The position numbers and the translations under genes are program-made. From Pseudomonadota bacterium (GTDB lineage: Bacteria > Myxococcota_A > Polyangia > Polyangiales > Sandaracinaceae), in the NCBI GenBank assembly GCA_023427125.1, contig JAEZBP010000342.1, positions 1 through 5,191 on the forward strand: a stretch of 5,191 nucleotides of DNA. Reading direction: 5' to 3'. A model generated the notes under the pieces. The model had not been told where the DNA came from, searched no databases, and saw only the letters and a program-made list of their open reading frames with translations. Positions 1 through 4,876 of this stretch are shown here, piece after piece. Positions within the stretch are counted from its first letter, which is position 1, and each line of letters opens with the position of its first letter.

Positions 1-322
1 GGTGCGCATCGCCCGCGGAGCGAAGCGGAGCGACGGTAGGCCGAGACCAGCCGCCGTTCGCAGCTGTCGGGATGCCGTCGCGCAGCGGAGCGACCCGTGT
101 GTCCGCGTCGGTGCGCTCCTCCTCGGCGGTGAGCAGATCGAAGAGCAGCGTCGCCAGGCCGCGCGCCTCGAGCGCGGCGGCCACGCGGCGGTTGCGCGGG
201 CTGAGCCGACTGCTGCCGCTCCCATGCGCGAAGACCACGAGGCCGCGCGCGGCGCCGGGGATCGAGAGCGTGCCGGCGAGCTCGACGCCGCCGGCTCGGA
301 GAGAGAGCTCGCGCGTTCGCAT
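1..322 (-). CDS. Alpha/beta hydrolase, dienelactone-hydrolase type (partial, cut by left edge; contains repeat)
   Basis: I read 107 codons from the ATG at 322-320 to the left window edge; the C-terminal part is outside. The N-terminus (MRTRELSLRAGGVELAGTLS) leads into a beta strand and the oxyanion-type motif LVVFAHGSGSS (residues 28-38), then SPRNRRVAAALEARG and LLFDLLTAEEE (59-69). This order is typical of small cytoplasmic dienelactone-hydrolase-like proteins that hydrolyse ester or lactone bonds; the nucleophile, acid and His lie beyond the edge. No signal peptide is seen. A weak AAGG stands just before the ATG. From residue 77 onward the expected family sequence (roughly LRFDIGLLAERL, from memory) is missing. 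Instead the frame reads through a repeat, giving VAPLRDGIPT and a second VAPLR at 97-101. The gene may therefore be interrupted or carry an in-frame insertion. The family call rests on residues 1-76; the substrate is unknown. It lies 81 bases downstream of another minus-strand gene and may be co-transcribed with it. Confidence 0.72.
   Translation of the reverse strand, partial: MRTRELSLRAGGVELAGTLSIPGAARGLVVFAHGSGSSRLSPRNRRVAAALEARGLATLLFDLLTAEEERTDADTRVAPLRDGIPTAANGGWSRPTVAPLRSAGDAH
20..94. repeat. Dispersed repeat, copy 1, bounded by 15-base direct repeats
   Basis: Positions 20-34 and 80-94 are direct repeats matching at 14 of 15 bases (consensus GCGMAGCGGAGCGAC). The interior from 47 to 93 matches the reverse complement of 1966-2012 at 42 of 47 bases by hand alignment without gaps. 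The best conserved block is the right end, 68-93. A hairpin that is perfect in the other copy is degraded here: only 5 of 8 pairs form between the arms at 44-51 and 60-67. The element lies inside the hydrolase gene on the minus strand and is open in that frame. There is no transposase, so if it is mobile it would depend on proteins supplied elsewhere, as REP-like or MITE-like elements do; that is inference. The class is not one I can name. Confidence 0.6.
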
Positions 323-403
323 TGGCCTTGCTGAGACGCGGACGCATCGGCCGTACCATCGCCGCGCTCGTCACGGGCGTCTCCGATCGCTACGCAGCAG
401 AGA

Positions 404-955
404 TCAGGCTCGGCCCGCGCCGGCTTCGCGCGGCCTGGCCAGCGCGCGCGACATGAGGCGCTCGACCTGCTTGAGCTCCTTCTCGACGCCCTCGACGAGG
501 AGAAGCACTGGCGCGGCCACGAGCTCGTCGTCGGTCTTGTGGAGGAGGAAGGGCTGCACGACGGGGCGCCCGGGCTCGCCCAGACCGATGACGAGGTGCC
601 ATCGAAAGGCGGGCGTGTGTGGCACGTAGTCGATTAGCGAGAAGCGCACCGGCGCCGTCGACTGGGTGTGGAAAGGCGCGACGAGGACGCGCCGGCTGCG
701 GCGGGCGCGCATCGCAAGGCCTCGGAGCGCGGGGGCCTCGAAGGGATCTTCGCGCGCGTCGGCGAAGGATGCCTCGACCGGCGGGCGCTCCCGCCCGCGC
801 TCGTCGGCGGGCGCGAGGAAGAGGCCTCTCACCTTCTCGCCGCGTGCGTGCAGCGCACGCACGCGCTCCAGAAAGCTCGAGAAGAGCGCCGCACCGATCA
901 GGACGGCGCGACCGCTGTCGTCATGATCCCGAGATACGATCAACCGGTGACGCAT
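404..955 (-). CDS. Hypothetical protein, 183 aa, no recognised family
   Basis: The start is the ATG at 955-953. It is supported by a strong Shine-Dalgarno-like AGGGGGG at 967-961, five bases upstream. The stop is TGA at 406-404. I do not recognise the family. The protein has no signal peptide, no membrane segment and no cysteine, so it is probably cytoplasmic. The N-terminal half (RHRLIVSRDHDDSGRAVLIG, then an amphipathic stretch SFLERVRALHARGEKVRGLF) resembles an alternating strand and helix pattern. Around residues 65-95 there is a charged, probably flexible region. A hydrophobic segment with IDYVPHTPAFRWHLVIGLGE follows, and then a probable C-terminal helix (LLLVEGVEKELKQVERLMSR) before a disordered tail. 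The amino-acid mix is balanced, unlike the Arg-rich opposite-strand frames, which supports this frame as the real one. It is divergent from the membrane-protein gene at 1053 and lies upstream of the hydrolase gene, possibly in one transcript. Confidence 0.65.
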   Translation of the reverse strand: MRHRLIVSRDHDDSGRAVLIGAALFSSFLERVRALHARGEKVRGLFLAPADERGRERPPVEASFADAREDPFEAPALRGLAMRARRSRRVLVAPFHTQSTAPVRFSLIDYVPHTPAFRWHLVIGLGEPGRPVVQPFLLHKTDDELVAAPVLLLVEGVEKELKQVERLMSRALARPREAGAGRA

Positions 956-1052
956 TTCGACCCCCCTGTGCTGCTGTGTCCGTCACGTACACGCCGCCGC
1001 TCTGCGGCCAACCGCCCTTGCCTGGGGAGCCTCGGGAGCGCATACCCCGCTC
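956..1052. promoter_or_regulatory. Divergent intergenic region between the genes at 955 (minus) and 1053 (plus)
   Basis: These 97 bases must hold the start signals of two divergent genes. On the minus strand the only clear element is the ribosome binding site at 967-961. On the plus strand TTGCCT (1018-1023) and CATACC (1041-1046) are 17 bases apart, which fits sigma70 spacing but matches the consensus at only about half of the positions. If used, transcription would begin almost at the GTG at 1053, giving a near-leaderless message. A 5-bp hairpin with a TCT loop (GCCGC 996-1000, GCGGC 1004-1008) is also present. None of these plus-strand elements is strong. Confidence 0.3.
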
Positions 1053-1517
1053 GTGTCGGAGGTCGCGATCGACGAGTCCCAGGCCCGTGCGCTCCTGGCG
1101 CGCTATGAGCGCGAGGCTCGCGGGCTCTGGCTGCGCGCGATCCTGCTCGTCATCGTGGCGGCGCTGCTCATGGGTGGCAGCGTCGCGCTCGCGTCCCTGC
1201 CCGAGCTCGCCAGCCGCGCGGCGGTCGGCCTGCAGGTCGTCTTCGTGCTCGGGCTCGGCGCCATCATCGGCGCCTGCGTCACCGTGATGCAGCTCGCCGG
1301 CGCGAACGAGCGAGCCGGGGCGGCCGCGCGCCTGCGGGAAGAGCGCGTTGCGCTGCGCTCGGCGTCCACCGGCGGCGCCGGCGCGCGTACGATGGTTCGC
1401 CTCGTCTTCGCCGACGGACACCGCGCCGATCTCTTCGTCACGCAAGAGGAGGCCGGCGCGCTGATCCCGCTCTGCGAGGCGCGTGTGGACCGCGGCGGTG
1501 CGTCGGCCTACCGGTGA
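1053..1517 (+). CDS. Small membrane protein with two transmembrane helices and a soluble C-terminal domain
   Basis: The 154-residue frame begins with GTG at 1053, the first start in frame; no good Shine-Dalgarno lies at normal distance (GGGAG at 1034-1038 is about 14 bases away), so the start is uncertain. It ends with TGA at 1515-1517. A charged, helical N-terminus (EVAIDESQARALLARYERE) precedes two hydrophobic segments at about 27-49 (LRAILLVIVAALLMGGSVAL) and 58-82 (VGLQVVFVLGLGAIIGACVT). A short loop, LPELASR, separates them. The remaining 70 residues are soluble, with an Arg-rich linker and a small domain around RTMVRLVFADGHRADLFVTQ and EEAGALIPLCEARV. By the positive-inside rule both ends are likely cytoplasmic, because the basic residues flank the two helices outside the loop. 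I do not recognise a family. It converges on the glutaredoxin-like gene with 5 bases between stop codons. Confidence 0.65.
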   Translation: MSEVAIDESQARALLARYEREARGLWLRAILLVIVAALLMGGSVALASLPELASRAAVGLQVVFVLGLGAIIGACVTVMQLAGANERAGAAARLREERVALRSASTGGAGARTMVRLVFADGHRADLFVTQEEAGALIPLCEARVDRGGASAYR

Positions 1518-1522
1518 GCTGC

Positions 1523-1891
1523 TCAGCGCTCGAGCATGCGATCGAGCTCGCCGCTCTCGGCGAGCTTCGCGAGGTCGCTCGCGCCGCCGACGAGGGTGCC
1601 CTTCACGAAGACCATCGGGAACGTCGGCCACCCGGTCCACATCTTGAGCGCGTTCCGCCGCCGCCAGGTGCCGAGATAGCTGCCGTACTCGAGGTAAGCG
1701 AAGGGGATGCCGCGCTTCGAGAGGAGGCGGCGTGCCTTGGCAGGGTTCGGGTTCATCGCCATGCCGACGACGACGACGTCGTTCTCGGCGATGGCCTTCT
1801 CCACCTCGTCGACGATGTCGCGGTGGCTGTCGGCGATCTTCTCCCGGACGGAGGCGTGGATCCGATCCTCGGCAAGGATGTGGCGCGGCAT
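1523..1891 (-). CDS. Glutaredoxin-fold protein without active-site cysteine
   Basis: This frame encodes 122 residues. The ATG at 1891-1889 is chosen because AAGGGGAG (1902-1895) stands just upstream; the same frame stays open much further upstream, but that extension is opposite the peptidase gene and does not look like protein. After a helical N-terminus (residues 10-36) comes a beta strand, VVVVG (39-43). Then follow a helix and strand ending in FAYLEYGSYL (64-73) and the glutaredoxin hallmark WTGWPTFPMVFVKG (85-98) with the cis-proline at 92. The glutathione-site pair Gly102-Gly103 is in VGGASDL. These match monothiol (Grx4/CGFS-type) glutaredoxins. However, where CGFS should stand the protein reads NPNP (47-50), and the whole protein has no cysteine. 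From family knowledge a role in glutathione-dependent thiol exchange or iron-sulfur cluster binding would need that cysteine, so it probably binds glutathione or a partner protein instead. I recall related bacterial proteins with a similar GMxxNP motif but could not verify this. Confidence 0.85.
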   Translation of the reverse strand: MPRHILAEDRIHASVREKIADSHRDIVDEVEKAIAENDVVVVGMAMNPNPAKARRLLSKRGIPFAYLEYGSYLGTWRRRNALKMWTGWPTFPMVFVKGTLVGGASDLAKLAESGELDRMLER

Positions 1892-1894
1892 GAG

Positions 1895-1902
1895 CTCCCC
1901 TT
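1895..1902 (-). promoter_or_regulatory. Ribosome binding site of the glutaredoxin-like gene
   Basis: The minus strand reads AAGGGGAG followed by CTC and the ATG at 1891. This purine block decides the start, since the reading frame itself is open for more than 600 further codons upstream. Confidence 0.65.
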
Positions 1903-1914
1903 TCGGTGCGGGCC

Positions 1915-1943
1915 TTCCTAAGTCCGATGATCGTCCGCGTAAA
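1915..1943 (-). promoter_or_regulatory. Possible sigma70-type promoter of the glutaredoxin-like gene
   Basis: On the minus strand TTTACG (1943-1938, 4 of 6 with TTGACA) and TAGGAA (1920-1915, 3 of 6 with TATAAT) are separated by 17 bases. Transcription would start near 1908, leaving a leader of about 17 bases that includes the ribosome binding site. The spacing and position fit well but the hexamers are weak, so this is a candidate only. Confidence 0.3.
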
Positions 1944-1965
1944 GAGGCGGGCTTGATCACATTGC

Positions 1966-2015
1966 TCGCTCCGCTGCGTGACGGCATCCCGACACCTGCG
2001 AGCGGCAGCAGGTGT
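1966..2015. repeat. Dispersed repeat, copy 2, intergenic, inverted relative to copy 1
   Basis: Bases 1966-2012 match the reverse complement of 47-93 at 42 of 47 positions; the block 1966-1991, which carries GACGGCATCCC, is nearly identical. The copy lies between the divergent glutaredoxin-like and M2 peptidase genes, and its right side stops about 54 bases before the peptidase ATG. A weaker echo of the terminal motif (TTCGCTGCGCTCC) follows at 2019-2031. This copy therefore also has GCTGCG-type sequences on both sides of the hairpin, though less exact than in copy 1. No coding role is evident, but one plus-strand frame gives the same peptide APLRDGIPT as copy 1. Confidence 0.6.
1992..2015. 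repeat. Perfect 8-bp hairpin inside repeat copy 2
   Basis: ACACCTGC (1992-1999) and GCAGGTGT (2008-2015) are exact reverse complements around the 8-base loop GAGCGGCA. There is no T run on either side, so it does not look like an intrinsic terminator. If the peptidase operon is transcribed from upstream, the hairpin would lie in its 5' leader. Confidence 0.55.
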
Positions 2016-2068
2016 GCATTCGCTGCGCTCCTTGATCGGCGAGCGAGCGTTGGGCAAGGTCGGGACCC

Positions 2069-3910
2069 ATGAAGCGAAAGCTGATCTCGCCCCTGCTCTT
2101 CCTCGCGTGCCTCGCGTCCGGTTCGTGCGGGCCCGCCTCCCAGGCGCCCGAGCGCCCGCGCGGCGCGGCGAGCCGGCAGGCCGAGGCCGAGGCGCTGCTT
2201 TCCCTCTACGATCCGCTCTTGCTCTCGCTGCGGGCCGAGGCGTCCCGCGCGGCGTGGGTCGCGAGCACCGACGTCAGCGAGGAGCACACCGGGATGCGCA
2301 CCGGCGCCGACACCGCGTTCAGCGCGTTCGCCGGCAACGCCGAGATCATCCGTCGCGCGCGCGAGCTGCTCGAGCACGAGGAGGAGCTCGACGAGCTCAC
2401 GCGACGGCAGCTGCGCTCGATGCTCGAGCTCGCCGCGTCGGCGCCGATGACGAACCCCGAGCTGGCGCGGGCGCGCGTCGCCGCCGAGAGCGCTCAGAGC
2501 GCGCGCCTCGATGGCTTCCAGTTCTGCCTGGGTCGGCAGGGCGAGACCTGCGTCGAGCCCGTCACCACGAACGACATCGACCGCATCCTGCTCGAGTCGC
2601 GGAGCGTCGACGAGCGCGCCAACGCCTGGACCGCCAGCAAGGAGGTCGGCGGGGTCCTGCGCGATGGGCTGGTCGAGCTGCGGGGGCTCCGCAACGGCGT
2701 CGCGCGCGAGATGGGCTACGCGGACTTCTTCGCTTTCCAGGTCTCGAACTACGGGATGACGAACGACGAGATGATGGCGCTGCTCGATCGGCTCATCGAG
2801 GAGACGCGCCCGCTCTATGCGCAGATTCATTGTTGGGCGCGACACGAGCTCGCGCGGCGCTACGGCCTCAGCGAGGTGCCGGCGCAGATCCCCGCGCACT
2901 GGCTGAGCAACCGCTGGGGCCAGGCGTGGCCGGGCCTCGTCGAGGGCGTCGACATGGACTCGCTCCTCGAGGGCCGCGACGCGCCCTGGCTCGTCTCGCA
3001 GGCCGAGCGCTTCTACGTGAGCATGGGCTTCGCAGAGCTGCCGCAGACGTTCTGGGAGCGCAGCGATCTCTACCCGGTCCCCGAGACCGAGACGCGCCGC
3101 AAGAACGCGCACGCGAGCGCGTGGCACATCGATCTGCAGACTGACGTGCGCTCGCTGATGAGCGTGGAGCCGACGTGGGAGTGGTTCACGACGACCCACC
3201 ACGAGCTCGGCCACATCTACTACTACATGAGCTACTCGCGCCCCGAGGTGCCGCCGCTCCTGCGCGAGGGCGCGAACCGCAGCTATCACGAGGGCATCGG
3301 CGATCTGATCGCGCTCGCGTCCTCGCAGCGGCCCTACCTGACCGAGATCGGGCTCCTCTCGCCGGGCCAGCAGATCGACGAGACGAGGTGGCTGCTCGAC
3401 AGCGCGCTCACCGGCGCGATCGTGTTCCTGCCGTGGTCGGCGGGCGTGATGAGCCACTTCGAGAAGGAGCTCTACGCCGACGAGCTGCCGGCCGATCGGC
3501 TCAACGCGCGCTGGTGGGAGCTGGTGGGCCGCTATCAGGGCATCGCGCCGCCCTCGGAGCGGCCGGCGACCGGCTGCGACGCGTGCACCAAGACGCACAT
3601 CAACGACGACCCCGGTCAGTACTACGACTACGCGCTCGCCGAGGTGCTCGTCTACCAGCTCCACGATCACATCTGCCGGCAGATCCTCGAGCAGGATCCG
3701 CACGCCTGTAACTACTACGGCCGCCGCGAGGTCGGCGACTTCCTTCGCGCGATCATGGAGCCCGGCGCCACCCGCGACTGGCGCGAGGTGCTGCGGACGC
3801 ACACCGGCCGCGATCTCACCGCCGAGCCGATGCTCGAGTACTACCGCCCGCTGATGTCGTACCTCGAGCAGCAGAACCAGGGCCGCGACTGCAGCTGGCC
3901 GAGCGAGTAG
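2069..3910 (+). CDS. Peptidase M2 family dipeptidyl carboxypeptidase (ACE-like), probable lipoprotein
   Basis: This 613-residue zinc metallopeptidase should release dipeptides from peptide C-termini outside the cytoplasm. ATG 2069 follows AAGGT (2056-2060). The N-terminus (MKRKLISPLLFLACLASGSC) is a signal peptide. Cys14 or Cys20 could be lipidated, though neither fits the lipobox ideally. By hand alignment to human testis ACE (tACE), HEXXH is at His378-His382 with catalytic Glu379. The third zinc ligand is Glu408 in the REGAN...HE segment, two residues further away than in tACE. Gln285, His348 (HASAW), Lys508, His510, Tyr518 and Tyr521 match tACE Gln281, His353, Lys511, His513, Tyr520 and Tyr523, so substrate binding and catalysis look intact. 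Cys153-Cys161 and Cys536-Cys547 match two tACE disulfides; the third pair is replaced by Ala347 and Ser365. The chloride-binding Arg489 and Arg522 are Val486 and Asp520. Its length is normal for a single-domain bacterial ACE. The natural substrate is unknown; it probably digests external or periplasmic peptides. It is first in a plus-strand operon. Confidence 0.95.
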   Translation: MKRKLISPLLFLACLASGSCGPASQAPERPRGAASRQAEAEALLSLYDPLLLSLRAEASRAAWVASTDVSEEHTGMRTGADTAFSAFAGNAEIIRRARELLEHEEELDELTRRQLRSMLELAASAPMTNPELARARVAAESAQSARLDGFQFCLGRQGETCVEPVTTNDIDRILLESRSVDERANAWTASKEVGGVLRDGLVELRGLRNGVAREMGYADFFAFQVSNYGMTNDEMMALLDRLIEETRPLYAQIHCWARHELARRYGLSEVPAQIPAHWLSNRWGQAWPGLVEGVDMDSLLEGRDAPWLVSQAERFYVSMGFAELPQTFWERSDLYPVPETETRRKNAHASAWHIDLQTDVRSLMSVEPTWEWFTTTHHELGHIYYYMSYSRPEVPPLLREGANRSYHEGIGDLIALASSQRPYLTEIGLLSPGQQIDETRWLLDSALTGAIVFLPWSAGVMSHFEKELYADELPADRLNARWWELVGRYQGIAPPSERPATGCDACTKTHINDDPGQYYDYALAEVLVYQLHDHICRQILEQDPHACNYYGRREVGDFLRAIMEPGATRDWREVLRTHTGRDLTAEPMLEYYRPLMSYLEQQNQGRDCSWPSE

Positions 3911-3921
3911 CCTCGGTCTCC

Positions 3922-4830
3922 GTGCTTCCCTCCAGGCTCATCCTCTTCGCCGCGAGCTTCATCCTCACGGCGTGTACGCCAGCCGCGCTCGCGCGCTTCA
4001 GAGTCGAGCACGACTGCTCGGACGCGACGATCCGCGCCCTCGGCGCTTGGGCCTTCCAGGTCGAGGGCTGCGGGCGAGTGGCCAACTACGTCTGCGACCC
4101 CCACCGAGAGCGCGGGCCCGGTCAAGCGATCTGCGTCGAGGAGCGGTCCTGGGCTCATCCCGGCGTGGTGGCTCCGGCCCGAAGCGCCGATCGCCTGCCG
4201 GGCCGGATGGAGCTCCAGGAGGGCCGTGCCGGCAACGGCGCGGCCACGCGCGTGGTGATCCCGCAGCTCGGGGGCGCCGTCATTACGTACGCACCTGAGG
4301 TCGACCGAGCGCACGTGGTCGCTCACGTTCCGGCGTTGCTCGCCGCGCGCTGCACGGACGCGCGCATCGGCGCGGGCTCTGCGCTCCGCGTCGCCGATCG
4401 GCGCGGGCCGGGTCGCTTCGCGTGGGAGCGCGAGCCCTTCGGGGAGGTCGCGCGCAGCGGCGCCGTCTCGATCGCGGTCTGCGGGCGCCGCCTGGATGTG
4501 AGCGGCGCCGATCTCGCGGTGCTCCGCGCGTTCGTCGACCGGGCGAGCGCGCTCTCCCGCCCGGCGCCGGCTCGTGCCGAGGTCGTCGCGCAGCCCGATC
4601 CGAGCACGGCCGACGACGCGACCCGCGCGTGGCTCGACGCGAGCCGCGACGCGATCCTCGGCTGCGTGAGCCGAGAGACCGTCATCGTTCGCGTCGAGGC
4701 GCGCGATGGCGCCACGACCGTCTCGCTTCAGCCGCCGCTCGCGGGAGGACCCGAGGAGGCGTGCGTGCGCAGCGCGCTCGGCGACGCGCCGGCGACACCG
4801 GAGGGCGTGGTGATCCACGCGGTGCGCTGA
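3922..4830 (+). CDS. Cysteine-rich lipoprotein of unknown function, 302 aa
   Basis: The GTG at 3922 lies 11 bases after the peptidase stop and is chosen because it gives a clear lipoprotein signal peptide: hydrophobic LILFAASFI and then the lipobox LTAC with Cys18. The mature protein has eight cysteines (32, 50, 58, 71, 144, 187, 248, 281), an even number that suits disulfides in an exported protein. The first four lie in a small N-terminal unit, DCSDATIRALGAWAFQVEGC to VCD. A C-terminal unit begins with LDASRDAILGCVSRETVIVR and ends with EEACVRSALG and VVIHAVR. It contains a Cys248/Cys281 pair and resembles, in style, small C-terminal domains of myxobacterial envelope proteins. The middle has a Gly/Ala-rich part and a Pro/Ala linker near residues 213-235. 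I do not recognise a named family and assign no activity. Co-transcription with the M2 peptidase is likely from the spacing. No strong ribosome binding site is seen, so translational coupling is possible. Confidence 0.78.
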   Translation: MLPSRLILFAASFILTACTPAALARFRVEHDCSDATIRALGAWAFQVEGCGRVANYVCDPHRERGPGQAICVEERSWAHPGVVAPARSADRLPGRMELQEGRAGNGAATRVVIPQLGGAVITYAPEVDRAHVVAHVPALLAARCTDARIGAGSALRVADRRGPGRFAWEREPFGEVARSGAVSIAVCGRRLDVSGADLAVLRAFVDRASALSRPAPARAEVVAQPDPSTADDATRAWLDASRDAILGCVSRETVIVRVEARDGATTVSLQPPLAGGPEEACVRSALGDAPATPEGVVIHAVR

Positions 4831-4876
4831 GCGAGGTCCTGCCCAAGGTCGGAGAACGCGAGGGCTCGAAGCGTCC

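Noticed and set aside
333..383. Inverted repeat GAGACGC (333-339) and GCGTCTC (377-383), considered as a terminator between the two minus-strand genes.
   Set aside because: The stem is only 7 bp with a 37-base loop and no T run, so it is likely chance in GC-rich sequence.
2..629. Two plus-strand frames at the left end (2-334 and 72-629).
   Set aside because: Both are Arg/Ser/Ala-rich. The minus strand gives a clear alpha/beta-hydrolase N-terminus over the same bases.
921..2057. A 378-codon minus-strand frame across the membrane-protein and glutaredoxin-like region.
   Set aside because: Its translation is Arg/Glu/His-rich and low in hydrophobic order, and it overlaps two better-supported genes in other frames.
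1978..3144. A 388-codon plus-strand frame overlapping the peptidase N-terminal half.
   Set aside because: It is an Arg/Ala-rich shadow in another frame of the M2 peptidase gene.
1892..3802. The minus-strand frame of the glutaredoxin-like gene stays open for another 637 codons upstream, opposite the M2 peptidase.
   Set aside because: The extension lies antisense to a gene with clear catalytic motifs, its translation is Arg/Ala/Leu-biased with no recognisable domain, and a good ribosome binding site at 1902-1895 marks the real start. Long open antisense frames are usual at this GC content.
2054..4855. Similar strings CAAGGTCGG before the peptidase ATG (2055-2063) and before the secreted hydrolase ATG (4844-4852).
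   Set aside because: The match is only about 9 bases, at different distances from the start codons; not enough for a shared operator.
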